Assembly (NCBI GenBank): GCA_022508865.1
Contig: JAFLUK010000005.1
Coordinates: forward strand, 1-31,340
Reading direction: 5' to 3'
Source of the DNA: Oscillospiraceae bacterium
Lineage (GTDB): Bacteria; Bacillota; Clostridia; Oscillospirales; Acutalibacteraceae
Length of the DNA stretch: 31,340 bases
The notes under the pieces are model-generated. The model was not told the origin of the DNA. It did no database searches and saw only the letters and a program-made list of their open reading frames with translations. Within the stretch, counting starts at the first letter, position 1; the number at the start of each line of letters is the position of its first letter. A program made the translations under genes and the position numbers. Positions 1 through 7,408 of this stretch are shown here, in pieces.

Positions 1-380
1 GTGAAGTACTTCCAAATCTTGATGTTCTCACTGTAGGAACAATACCTCCAAACCCGTCAGAGCTAATTGCCTCTGATAACTTTGCAAAACTTATAAAAGA
101 ACTGAAAGAAACATATGACTATGTAATCATTGATACTGCCCCAATCGGTATAGTTACAGACGCACTTCTTGTTAAGGATTTGGTAGCAGGATATCTGGTT
201 ATCATAAGAGAGGGTGTTACTACCCACGGTGATATTCAGAATTTTATAAAAACCTGTGAAACTGTGGGGGCAAAACCAATGGGATTTATGAAGGTTGGTT
301 GTAACCCAAGCGGCGGCAAAAACAAAAAGTATACGAAGTACAACAAGTACAGCTCATACGATTATTACAGATATTACTAA
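1..380 (+). CDS. Bacterial tyrosine kinase (CpsD/CapB type), C-terminal part, 5' truncated
   Basis: The reading frame is open from base 3 to the TAA at 378-380 and gives 125 residues; the start lies upstream of the window. It looks like the C-terminal half of a BY-kinase, the cytoplasmic P-loop kinase that autophosphorylates on a tyrosine tail and controls capsule/exopolysaccharide polymerisation with a membrane activator. The family hallmark GTIPPNPSEL is at visible residues 12-21. The Walker-B-like DYVIIDTAP is at 39-47 and is followed by the expected VTDA segment. The last 17 residues contain eight tyrosines, the typical autophosphorylation cluster, preceded by a Gly/Lys-rich linker. The Walker A motif and the membrane activator would lie outside the window. 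The gene is last in its unit, because a strong terminator follows 11 nt after the stop. ParA/Mrp-type ATPases are excluded by the tyrosine tail. Confidence 0.88.
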   Translation, partial: EVLPNLDVLTVGTIPPNPSELIASDNFAKLIKELKETYDYVIIDTAPIGIVTDALLVKDLVAGYLVIIREGVTTHGDIQNFIKTCETVGAKPMGFMKVGCNPSGGKNKKYTKYNKYSSYDYYRYY

Positions 381-391
381 TTATCAGAACA

Positions 392-419
392 AAAATGGCA
401 GGAGAAATCCTGCCATTTT
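392..419 (+). terminator. Rho-independent terminator after the tyrosine kinase
   Basis: A perfect 12-bp stem (AAAATGGCAGGA at 392-403 with TCCTGCCATTTT at 408-419) closes on a GAAA tetraloop. The A-run on the 5' side pairs with the T-run on the 3' side, so it could act in both directions. It ends the exopolysaccharide-type unit and isolates the aminotransferase gene. Confidence 0.9.
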
Positions 420-503
420 AATCAATTTCTGAAAATGTAATATATCTGTTGGGTAACTTTACATAAATATGATGCAAAAAAATGATACTAATTCGTCAAG
501 AAT

Positions 504-582
504 TGCAAGATTTTGAAAATTACTTGCATTTTCTTATCAATAGTATTAATATTATATAGGTAAAAATAATAATTATGAAGGA
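504..582 (+). promoter_or_regulatory. Probable promoter region and RBS of the aminotransferase gene
   Basis: Two overlapping sigma-A-like candidates exist and I cannot choose between them. One is TTGAAA (513-518) with TATCAA (535-540) at 16 nt. The other is TTGCAT (524-529) with TTAATA (547-552) at 17 nt. A short inverted repeat, TGCAAG (504-509) and CTTGCA (523-528), straddles the -35 area and could be an operator, but six bases are too few to insist. The GAAGGAG ribosome binding site ends at 582, eight bases before the ATG. Confidence 0.4.
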
Positions 583-590
583 GCATATAT

Positions 591-1877
591 ATGAAATATT
601 CAGAAATGACAAAAGAACAGCTTCTAAATGAAAGAAAATTTCTTCAAAAAAGATATAATGAATATAAGGAAATGGGCTTGAACCTTGATATGTCAAGAGG
701 TAAGCCGGGCAGTGACCAACTTGATTTGTCTGTAAAAATGCTTGATATTGTAAATTCAAGTCACAGCTGTCAGACAGCATCAGGGCTTGATTGCAGAAAC
801 TATGGACTTCTTGACGGACTTCCATCAATAAAAGTGATTTTTGCCGAGATGCTTCAGGTTAAGCCTGAAATGATTATGGTTGGCGGTAATTCATCACTCA
901 ATATGATGTTTGATACAATTGCCACATTTATGACAAAATCTCCCGTAGAAGGTGAAAAGCCTTGGCTGGAGGTAAAGAACAGAAAGTTCCTCTGTCCTTC
1001 ACCGGGATATGACAGACACTTTGGTATTACCGAGTATTTCGGATTTGATATGATAACCATACCCATGACCAGTGAAGGTCCCGATATGGATATGGTAGAA
1101 AAGCTCATTGCGGAGGATGACTCTATCAAAGGTATTTGGTGCGTGCCCAAATATAGCAATCCACAGGGAATAACCTACAGCGATGAAACAGTAAAGAGAT
1201 TTGCAAACCTTAAGCCAAAGGCAAAGGATTTCAGAATTTTCTGGGACGACGCATATTGTATTCACGATGTAACAGATACTCCCGATACACTTCTTCCTCT
1301 TATGCCCGAATGTGAAGCAGCAGAAAATGAGGATTTACCAATTCTTTTCTGCTCTACATCCAAGATTACATTCCCCGGCAGCGGTGTTGCTGCTATGGCA
1401 GCTTCCGCAAATAATATGAAGATGCTTAAGGATAAGTACCAATACCAGACAATCGGATATGACAAAATTAATATGCTCCGCCACGTGTTGTTCTTTGGTG
1501 ACTTTGACGGTATGAAGGAGCATATGGAACAGCACAAGAACATACTCCGACCAAAGTTTAAAGAAGTATTAAAGCAGCTTAACAAGCACGTTAAGGAAAC
1601 AGGTGTTGCCTCATGGAACGAGCCAAACGGCGGTTACTTTGTTACTGTAGATGTTATGGAAGGCACAGCCAAAAGGGTAGTGCAGCTTTGTAAGGAAGCA
1701 GGAGTTGTCCTCACCAATGCAGGCGCAACCTATCCATACGGCAATGACCCAAAGGACAGCAACATAAGAATTGCACCATCATTCCCGCCAAAGTATGAGC
1801 TTACCAATGCAATGGATATTTTCTGTGTGTCAACACAGCTTGCAGCAGTTGATAAGTTGCTTGAAAACATGGAATAA
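591..1877 (+). CDS. PLP-dependent aminotransferase, fold type I (aspartate aminotransferase-like)
   Basis: A 428-residue class I/II aminotransferase-fold protein of the group Pfam collects as Asp_aminotransf (formerly Aminotran_MocR), free-standing and without a GntR DNA-binding domain. Visible active-site elements are the N-terminal MSRGKPG (34-40), a cofactor-binding YSNPQG (188-193), FWDDAY (217-222) and the Schiff-base lysine K258 in STSKITFPGSG. Near the C-terminus an NIRIAPSFPP segment has the arginine expected to hold the substrate carboxylate. Expected reaction: transfer of an amino group between an amino acid, probably aspartate, and 2-oxoglutarate in the cytosol. Substrate choice is inferred from family only. 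The ATG has a good GAAGGAG site 8 nt upstream. The gene stands alone, with a terminator before it and the secDF promoter after it. Confidence 0.85.
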   Translation: MKYSEMTKEQLLNERKFLQKRYNEYKEMGLNLDMSRGKPGSDQLDLSVKMLDIVNSSHSCQTASGLDCRNYGLLDGLPSIKVIFAEMLQVKPEMIMVGGNSSLNMMFDTIATFMTKSPVEGEKPWLEVKNRKFLCPSPGYDRHFGITEYFGFDMITIPMTSEGPDMDMVEKLIAEDDSIKGIWCVPKYSNPQGITYSDETVKRFANLKPKAKDFRIFWDDAYCIHDVTDTPDTLLPLMPECEAAENEDLPILFCSTSKITFPGSGVAAMAASANNMKMLKDKYQYQTIGYDKINMLRHVLFFGDFDGMKEHMEQHKNILRPKFKEVLKQLNKHVKETGVASWNEPNGGYFVTVDVMEGTAKRVVQLCKEAGVVLTNAGATYPYGNDPKDSNIRIAPSFPPKYELTNAMDIFCVSTQLAAVDKLLENME

Positions 1878-2015
1878 AAATTATTTTATTACTTATTGAT
1901 TACATTTATTTTACAAAAAATTAATTATTTTAATCTATTTGCACAATTATTATCAAAATATTTGTATTGTTTTACAAAAATATGATTTCCTTTTGTTAAA
2001 ATATTTGTTAATCCA

Positions 2016-2044
2016 TTGACTTTTTTACTGAAAAAACGTATAAT
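2016..2044 (+). promoter_or_regulatory. Strong sigma-A-type promoter of secDF
   Basis: TTGACT at 2016-2021 and a perfect TATAAT at 2039-2044 are separated by exactly 17 nt. Transcription should begin near 2051, giving a leader of roughly 115 nt before secD. The leader starts inside an inverted repeat (TACTCTG at 2045-2051 and CAGAGTA at 2074-2080). Upstream, 1878-2015 is very AT-rich non-coding DNA. Confidence 0.8.
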
Positions 2045-2164
2045 TACTCTGTTATGTTCTAGATTGAATATGGCAGAGTATTTTGTTTAGCATATCATTT
2101 TGCAAATATAAAATATTTTGGTTGTATTTTATCAACGGAATAAAAAAATATTGGAGGAAAAGGC

Positions 2165-3568
2165 ATGAAAAGAATTCCAAAGCCTGTATTCTTCATTGTT
2201 GCCATCCTTATTTTACTGTTCAGCTACACAGCTATCTTCGGTGTGTCATACTACACCGGTGATGTTAAGCACACAGTATTAAAAGGAATTACTGACATCA
2301 GATGGGGAATAGACATCCAGGGCGGCGTTGAAGCAACATTTGTTCCGGCGGACGACGTGGATGCCACAGATAAACAGCTTGACTCTGCGAAAGCAATTAT
2401 TGAAACTCGTATGATTTCAAGCGGTATTACAGATTACGAACTTTACACAGATAGCGGTACTGACAGCATTATCGTTCGTTTCCCATGGAAGGAAGACGAA
2501 AAGGATTTTAATGCACAGAAAGCTATTGAAGAAATCAGCACAACAGCAAAGCTTACTTTCCGTCCCGGTAACTCTTACGAGACTACAGAAATGGGCTCTG
2601 ACGGTAATCCTGTTTACAAAACACCTAAAGATGACACTGCAGAGATTCTTATGGATGGTTCAGCTGTTGATTCAGCAACTTCAGGTCCAAGTCAGGAAGA
2701 GGCTGGACAATTTGTTGTTAATCTTGAGCTTACTTCGGAGGGCGCAAAGACATTTGCAGAAATCACAGAAAAGTACAATGGTCAAATTGTTTCTATCTGG
2801 ATGGATGACGAAATGCTTTCTGCACCAACAATCAAGAATGTAATTACAGACGGTAAAGCTGTAATTTCAGGTAACTTTGATGCAGAGTCATCTGCAACAC
2901 TTGCTAATCAGATTGAGGGCGGTGCACTTCCATTTGCACTTAAAACTCTGTCATATGGCGAAATTTCTCCAACACTTGGTGAAAATTCCCTTATTGCAAT
3001 GGCATACGCAGGCATTATTGCTATTATATTAATCGCACTGTTTATGATATTTATGTATCGTCTGCCCGGTCTTGTAGCAGTTATTGCTCTTCTCGGTCAG
3101 GTTGGTTTGTCAATTGCGGCAATTTCAAGATACTTCACAGTGTTCAATTCATTCACAATGACTCTTCCGGGTATTGCAGGTATCATTCTTTCAATCGGTA
3201 TGGGTGTTGACGCAAACATTATCACAGCAGAAAGAATTAAGGAAGAGTTTAAGGCAGGTAAAACTCTTGACGGCGCTATCGACAGAGGTACAAAGAATTC
3301 CCTGTCTGCCATCATCGACGGTAATATGACAGTTATTATCGTATCAATTATTTTGCTCCTTGTATTTGGTAGCACAAACATTCTTTCATTTATCTTTGGT
3401 GCTTCCACAACAGGTACTATCTATGCCTTTGGTTATACACTGTTAATGGGTGTTATTTCCAACTTTATTATGGGCGTATTCTTCTCAAGAGTTATGCTCA
3501 AGAGCGTATGCGGCATCAAGGCTGTAAGACGCAAAGGCTTATTTGGAGGTGGCAAGAATAATGAATAA
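2165..3568 (+). CDS. secD: Protein-export membrane protein SecD
   Basis: A 467-residue subunit of the SecDF accessory complex, which uses the proton gradient to assist late steps of SecYEG/SecA translocation at the cytoplasmic membrane. Residues about 8-30 form the first membrane segment. The conserved GIDIQGG (48-54) begins the large extracytoplasmic domain, which runs to about residue 270. Five more membrane segments follow, and the conserved GMGVDANIITAERIKEE at about 345-361 (with D349) matches the family D4-type motif of the proton path. The ATG is preceded by TTGGAGGAAAA. Length is normal for a separate SecD. The 3' end overlaps secF by 8 nt, which implies coupled translation. A strong promoter lies at 2016-2044. 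Confidence 0.95.
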   Translation: MKRIPKPVFFIVAILILLFSYTAIFGVSYYTGDVKHTVLKGITDIRWGIDIQGGVEATFVPADDVDATDKQLDSAKAIIETRMISSGITDYELYTDSGTDSIIVRFPWKEDEKDFNAQKAIEEISTTAKLTFRPGNSYETTEMGSDGNPVYKTPKDDTAEILMDGSAVDSATSGPSQEEAGQFVVNLELTSEGAKTFAEITEKYNGQIVSIWMDDEMLSAPTIKNVITDGKAVISGNFDAESSATLANQIEGGALPFALKTLSYGEISPTLGENSLIAMAYAGIIAIILIALFMIFMYRLPGLVAVIALLGQVGLSIAAISRYFTVFNSFTMTLPGIAGIILSIGMGVDANIITAERIKEEFKAGKTLDGAIDRGTKNSLSAIIDGNMTVIIVSIILLLVFGSTNILSFIFGASTTGTIYAFGYTLLMGVISNFIMGVFFSRVMLKSVCGIKAVRRKGLFGGGKNNE

Positions 3569-4508
3569 TAGATTAATTCGTTTTACAAACTTAAGTAAAA
3601 TATTCTTCGGCATCTCTCTTGCAATTATGCTTATCGGTTTAATTTGCAACATTATATTTGGTACCCAGCTTGACATTCAGTTCAGCGGTGGTTCATATCT
3701 TTCATATTCCTATGTTGGTAATATTGATAAGAATGCCCTCGATGATGTTATTCAGGAAAGCACAAAAGCAAAGGTTACTACAACTGTAAGTTCTAATATC
3801 CTTTCAAACACAGATACACAGGACGCTTACACAGTTAAAGTACAGTTTGCCGGTACAAAGGCTATCACTCCTGACGAACAATCAAACCTGACAAAGGCTC
3901 TTGTTAAGGCTTACCCTGATGCCAAGTTTAAGGTAGAAGAATCCAAGGCAATAGAAAGCACAATGGGTTTTAAATTCTTAATGAAGTGTTTGGCAGCCGT
4001 TGCAATTGCCTGTGTTCTTATGGTTTTCTATGTTACAATCAGATTCCGCAGAATCGGCGGTCTTTCAGCCGGTGTTATGGCTTTGGTAGCGCTTTTCCAT
4101 GACGTTTTTGTTATATACTTTATGTACGTTATATTCCAGATGCCAATTGACTCTAACTTCATTGCGGTTGTTCTTATGATTCTTGGTTACTCACTGAACG
4201 ATACAATCGTTATCTACGACCGTGTTCGTGAAGAAAGACGTAAAATGGGCTCCAAGGAAGAAATCGGATATGTATTTGATTACAGTGCAACAAAGGTTAT
4301 TAAAAGAACAATTTGTACTTCAATAACTACATTAGTTGCTATTGGTACAGTTCTTGTAGTATCCATTGTGTTCAATATCAGCTCTGTTACCAGCTTTGCT
4401 CTTCCAATGATGATTGGTATTATTTCAGGTTGTTACAGTTCAATCTGTATTGCAGGTCCTCTTTGGGTTATTTGGCAAAGATACAAGAAAAAAACTGGCA
4501 AGGCATAA
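3561..4508 (+). CDS. secF: Protein-export membrane protein SecF
   Basis: A 315-residue partner of SecD with six predicted membrane segments: one at residues 10-35, an extracytoplasmic domain from about 40 to 130, and five more to the end. The D1-type motif LDIQFSGGS and the D4-type motif SLNDTIVIYDRVREERR are both present. The start chosen is ATG 3561, inside the last codons of secD, because TTGGAGGTGG (3543-3552) lies at the right distance; extending upstream would run into that site. The gene overlaps secD by 8 nt and the two form an operon. A GC-rich hairpin follows 4 nt after the stop. Confidence 0.95.
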   Translation: MNNRLIRFTNLSKIFFGISLAIMLIGLICNIIFGTQLDIQFSGGSYLSYSYVGNIDKNALDDVIQESTKAKVTTTVSSNILSNTDTQDAYTVKVQFAGTKAITPDEQSNLTKALVKAYPDAKFKVEESKAIESTMGFKFLMKCLAAVAIACVLMVFYVTIRFRRIGGLSAGVMALVALFHDVFVIYFMYVIFQMPIDSNFIAVVLMILGYSLNDTIVIYDRVREERRKMGSKEEIGYVFDYSATKVIKRTICTSITTLVAIGTVLVVSIVFNISSVTSFALPMMIGIISGCYSSICIAGPLWVIWQRYKKKTGKA

Positions 4509-4511
4509 TTT

Positions 4512-4534
4512 TAAGGGCGGTTTATCCGCCCTTA
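4512..4534 (+). terminator. Hairpin after secF, probable (weak) terminator
   Basis: A perfect 9-bp stem TAAGGGCGG/CCGCCCTTA with a TTTAT loop. The 3' side continues TACTATTTTATG, so the U-tract is poor and termination may be partial. There is no room for a full promoter between this hairpin and the next gene at 4563, so read-through into the metal transporter is plausible. Confidence 0.6.
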
Positions 4535-4562
4535 TACTATTTTATGAAATGCAGGTATATGT

Positions 4563-5480
4563 ATGAAAAAATTTCTATCTATACTTTTTATATTGACAAT
4601 TACATTTTCTTTTGCTTCCTGTAGTAACAGCAGTACAACAGGCAGTAAAAAGATTTCTGTTGTTGCTACAATATTCCCTTACTACGATTTTGCAAAGCAT
4701 GCAGCAGGGGATTATGCAGATGTGGAAATGCTTCTCACCCCGGGCAGTGATATTCATTCTTATGAGCCTACGCCATCTGACATTGCAAAAATTGAAGAGT
4801 GTGATATGTTTATTTACACAGGCGGGGAAAGCGATAGTTGGGTGGAGGAAATTCTCAATTCAATTGATAATTTAAGCGGCAAAAAAATACTTAAAATGAT
4901 AAATTATGTCCCCAAGAAGAATGAGGTAGACGCTGACCACATAACAGGTGACGAAATAGATGAACACATCTGGACAAGCCCTGTAAATGCAGAGAATCTG
5001 ACAGGAATTATCGGCTCAAATCTTGGCAAACTTGACCTTAAAAATCAAGTTCACTATGAAGAAAATGCCGATAATTATATTAAGGAAATTGACTCTGTTC
5101 ACAAAAATATAAAATCCTTTACTGCGAATTTGCAGAATAACAGGATTGTAGTTGCAGACCGTTTTCCTCTTTTGTACTTTACAGAAGCGTATAAACTACA
5201 GTGGGAGTGTGCTTTCCCGGGTTGTAGTTCAGAGACAGAGCCAAGCCTTGCACGACTTTCAAAATTGCAGAAAATAATCAAGAATGAGAATATGAAATCT
5301 ATTTTTAAACTTGACCAATCGGAAAACAGGGTTGCAGAAACACTGTCAGAGGACACAAATACAAAGGTCCTCACATTTTACAGTTGTGAAACTATTTCCC
5401 AACAGGATTTTGATAACGGAGAAACCTACACAACCTTAATGGCGAAAAATTTTACTGCTCTCAGGGAGGCTCTAGGCTAA
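4563..5480 (+). CDS. Metal ABC transporter substrate-binding lipoprotein (ZnuA-like, zinc/manganese family)
   Basis: A 305-residue cluster A-I metal-binding lipoprotein feeding the ABC importer encoded directly downstream. A lipoprotein signal ends at the lipobox FASC (C20). Metal-ligand candidates are H65 in SDIHSYEPTPSD and H135 in DEHIW. The third histidine usual in ZnuA (a THDAF-like motif) is replaced by VADRFP at about 197-202, with D199 the likely substitute. A CAFPGCSSETEPS segment (C216, C221) follows in place of the usual small-residue loop. The His-rich loop of many zinc binders is absent. These features match my memory of a clostridial sub-branch, but metal choice (Zn or Mn) cannot be fixed from sequence. 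The start at ATG 4563 gives a complete signal peptide; its RBS (GCAGGT) is only moderate. The stop overlaps the next start by one base. Confidence 0.85.
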   Translation: MKKFLSILFILTITFSFASCSNSSTTGSKKISVVATIFPYYDFAKHAAGDYADVEMLLTPGSDIHSYEPTPSDIAKIEECDMFIYTGGESDSWVEEILNSIDNLSGKKILKMINYVPKKNEVDADHITGDEIDEHIWTSPVNAENLTGIIGSNLGKLDLKNQVHYEENADNYIKEIDSVHKNIKSFTANLQNNRIVVADRFPLLYFTEAYKLQWECAFPGCSSETEPSLARLSKLQKIIKNENMKSIFKLDQSENRVAETLSEDTNTKVLTFYSCETISQQDFDNGETYTTLMAKNFTALREALG

Positions 5481-6223
5481 TGTCAATAATTGAAGTGGAT
5501 AAGCTTTCAATGGGATATGATGGCAGGGCCGTGCTGGAAAATCTTTCTTTTCAGATAAAAAGTGGTGACTATCTCTGTATTGTGGGAGAAAACGGTAGTG
5601 GAAAAACTACTCTTATGAAAGGTATTCTTGGTCTTAATGTTCCAACTGACGGTAAAATTACCTATAATGGAATAGAAAAAAAGGATATTGGATATTTACC
5701 CCAAAAAAATGTTATTCAGCGTGATTTTCCTGCCTCTGTAATGGAAGTGGTGCTGTCGGGCTGTATAAGCAGAACATTGGGACCTTTTCACTCAAAAAAA
5801 GACAAAGATAGGGCAATATCCAATCTGAAGAAAGTAAGAATGGATGATTACCGCAAAAAATCCTTTAGTGAGCTTTCGGGCGGGCAACAGCAAAGAGTAC
5901 TTCTTGCAAGGGCGCTTTGTGCCACAGAAAAGGTAATTGTCCTTGATGAGCCGGTAACGGGACTTGACCCAATTGCCACTGCTGATATGTACAGTTTGAT
6001 AAAGGAAATTAATAATAACGGAATTACAGTTATTATGGTTACTCACGATATTAACAGTGCCATACATCAGGCAAGCCATATACTCCATATTTCCTCAAAC
6101 AGCAGCTTTTTCGGCTCGGTTCACAAATATATTCACAGTGATATTGGTAGCGATTTTCTCCTTACAAAATGCCCTTGTGACGATTGCGCTCATTTGCAGA
6201 AAGGAGAGACTCAGAGTGTTTGA
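5480..6223 (+). CDS. znuC: Metal ABC transporter ATP-binding protein (ZnuC-like)
   Basis: A 247-residue ATPase energising the zinc/manganese-type importer. Walker A GENGSGKTT is at 36-44, the ABC signature LSGGQ at 132-136, Walker B VIVLDEP at 152-158, and the switch histidine H189 in THD. The ATG overlaps the substrate-binding gene's TAA by one base (TAATG), with GGGAGG about 11 nt upstream. An unusual C-terminal tail carries CPCDDC at 231-236 followed by AH, a cluster able to bind a metal; whether it senses the transported metal is speculation. The gene is followed by the permease with an 8-nt overlap, so the three genes are translationally coupled. Confidence 0.9.
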   Translation: MSIIEVDKLSMGYDGRAVLENLSFQIKSGDYLCIVGENGSGKTTLMKGILGLNVPTDGKITYNGIEKKDIGYLPQKNVIQRDFPASVMEVVLSGCISRTLGPFHSKKDKDRAISNLKKVRMDDYRKKSFSELSGGQQQRVLLARALCATEKVIVLDEPVTGLDPIATADMYSLIKEINNNGITVIMVTHDINSAIHQASHILHISSNSSFFGSVHKYIHSDIGSDFLLTKCPCDDCAHLQKGETQSV

Positions 6224-7019
6224 ACTTTTTTCCTTTGGTTTTATTACCAGAGCAATAATAGTTGGCGGACTTGTTTCTCTTTGTGCTGCGCTTCTTGGTG
6301 TTATTTTGGTTCTCAAAAAATATTCAATGATTGGCGACGGACTTAGCCATGTAGGCTTTGGTGCAATTGCAATCGGCGCAGCAGCCGGAATTACACCAAT
6401 ATATTTTGCAATTCCTATGGTGATTGTTGCTGCATTTATATTGCTGAAAATCACTTCAAACAGCAAAATCAGCGGCGACTCGGCAATTGCAATAATCAGC
6501 TCTTCTGCACTTGCAGTGGGAATCACGGTTTGTTCCTTAACAGGTATGAATAATGATTTAAACAGCTATCTTTTCGGTTCAATACTGGCTACAAGTCACA
6601 GTGATGCTTTGTTTGCAGTAATCCTTTCGGCCATAATAATTTTGTGCTTTTTCCTTCTTTACAAAAAGATTTTTGCAGTTACCTTTGATGAAAGTTTCGC
6701 AAGGGCAACAGGCACAAAAACAGGGCTTTATAATATGATTATTGCCATACTAACAGCTCTTACTATTGTAATCGGAATGAGAATAATGGGTACTTTGCTG
6801 ATTTCGGCACTGATAATATTCCCCTCTCTGACATCAATGAGATTGTTCAAAAACTTTCGCAATGTAATAATCAGCTCCACTTTAGTTTCTCTATTCTGCT
6901 TCTTTGCAGGGATGGCAGTGTCATTCTGTTTTGATACACCAACAGGGGCAACTGTAGTGCTGATGAACTTGTGCGTTTTTATAATTTTTCAAATAATTTC
7001 AAAGGTTGTCAGAAGATAA
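6216..7019 (+). CDS. znuB: Metal ABC transporter permease (ZnuB-like, ABC-3 family)
   Basis: A 267-residue integral membrane permease of the zinc/manganese ABC-3 family, forming the channel of the importer with the ATPase upstream. It is hydrophobic throughout with about eight membrane segments. The GDGLSHVGFGAIAIG stretch near residues 45-60 and TFDESFARATGTK near 165 are typical of the family. I chose GTG 6216 because AAAGGAG (6200-6206) sits 9 nt upstream and the protein then begins in the usual way (VFELFSFGFITRA). The open frame extends upstream to 6057, but that part overlaps the ATPase gene and resembles nothing. The stop is only 7 nt from the stop of a converging gene, with no terminator hairpin between. 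Confidence 0.9.
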   Translation: MFELFSFGFITRAIIVGGLVSLCAALLGVILVLKKYSMIGDGLSHVGFGAIAIGAAAGITPIYFAIPMVIVAAFILLKITSNSKISGDSAIAIISSSALAVGITVCSLTGMNNDLNSYLFGSILATSHSDALFAVILSAIIILCFFLLYKKIFAVTFDESFARATGTKTGLYNMIIAILTALTIVIGMRIMGTLLISALIIFPSLTSMRLFKNFRNVIISSTLVSLFCFFAGMAVSFCFDTPTGATVVLMNLCVFIIFQIISKVVRR

Positions 7020-7026
7020 TTTTCAA

Positions 7027-7407
7027 TTAAAAAATATTTTCACCATAAGGCAGTTCACTTGCATAAAGGCTTGCGAACTGTCTTTTTATTCTGTCATTAA
7101 CAGATAAAAAATCATCCCTGCTTTCTTCGTTTGTATAATCCGTCAGTTCCGAAATATCCTTGCTAAGCTCGTCAAGAGAGGTGTGTTCAAGTATATAGTT
7201 AAGCTTTTTTTCCTGATTATCCCAACTGTCTTTTAATTCTTTAGAAAGTTTTGATGCCGTTTCATAATCTCGATTCTCAATAGCTATTCTGGTTTCGTCA
7301 ATAATATTTGTGAAATCAACATAGCTGTTTTTTACTGAAATAAATTCATAGATGCAAATGCTGATTGCAATAGTAACTAAAATAAAAGCGCTCCAAAGCT
7401 GCTTCAT
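7027..7407 (-). CDS. DUF4363-family small membrane-anchored protein
   Basis: 126 residues with one N-terminal membrane segment (about 4-22) and the rest a charged, mostly helical domain, likely extracytoplasmic. The pattern MKQLWSAF..., a helical pair around residues 40-95 rich in E/K, and a conserved SLYASE near the C-terminus match what I recall of DUF4363, a family of unknown function in sporulating Clostridia. It is the second gene of a two-gene minus-strand unit: its ATG lies one base after the stop of the DUF421 gene, so the two are cotranscribed and probably work together. No enzymatic motif is visible. Function is unknown; the neighbourhood of a germination operon suggests a spore-membrane role, which is inference. 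Confidence 0.7.
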   Translation of the reverse strand: MKQLWSAFILVTIAISICIYEFISVKNSYVDFTNIIDETRIAIENRDYETASKLSKELKDSWDNQEKKLNYILEHTSLDELSKDISELTDYTNEESRDDFLSVNDRIKRQFASLYASELPYGENIF

Positions 7408-7408
7408 T

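Noticed and set aside
381..590. T-box or other riboswitch before the aminotransferase
   Set aside because: I looked for the T-box TGGNACCGCG core, an SAM or lysine box and an antiterminator. None is present; the only stable hairpin belongs to the upstream gene's terminator.
1873..1890. AATAAAA/TTTTATT hairpin after the aminotransferase as a terminator
   Set aside because: The 7-bp stem is purely A/T in a strongly AT-rich region, so it would be too unstable to terminate. It overlaps the stop codon and is probably chance.
2511..2843. 110-codon frame inside secD in another frame
   Set aside because: The product is Gln/Leu/Lys-rich and overlaps the well-conserved secD frame completely. It is a shadow frame.
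4509..4562. Zur or MntR operator before the metal importer
   Set aside because: The only inverted repeat is the GC-rich hairpin, which looks like a terminator. No TAAATCGTAATNATTACGATTTA-like element is visible.
6095..6526. 143-codon open frame on the minus strand
   Set aside because: It is antisense to the metal permease and the end of the ATPase gene, has a low-complexity Ile/Ala-rich product, no RBS and no family resemblance. It is a by-product of the hydrophobic permease's codon use.
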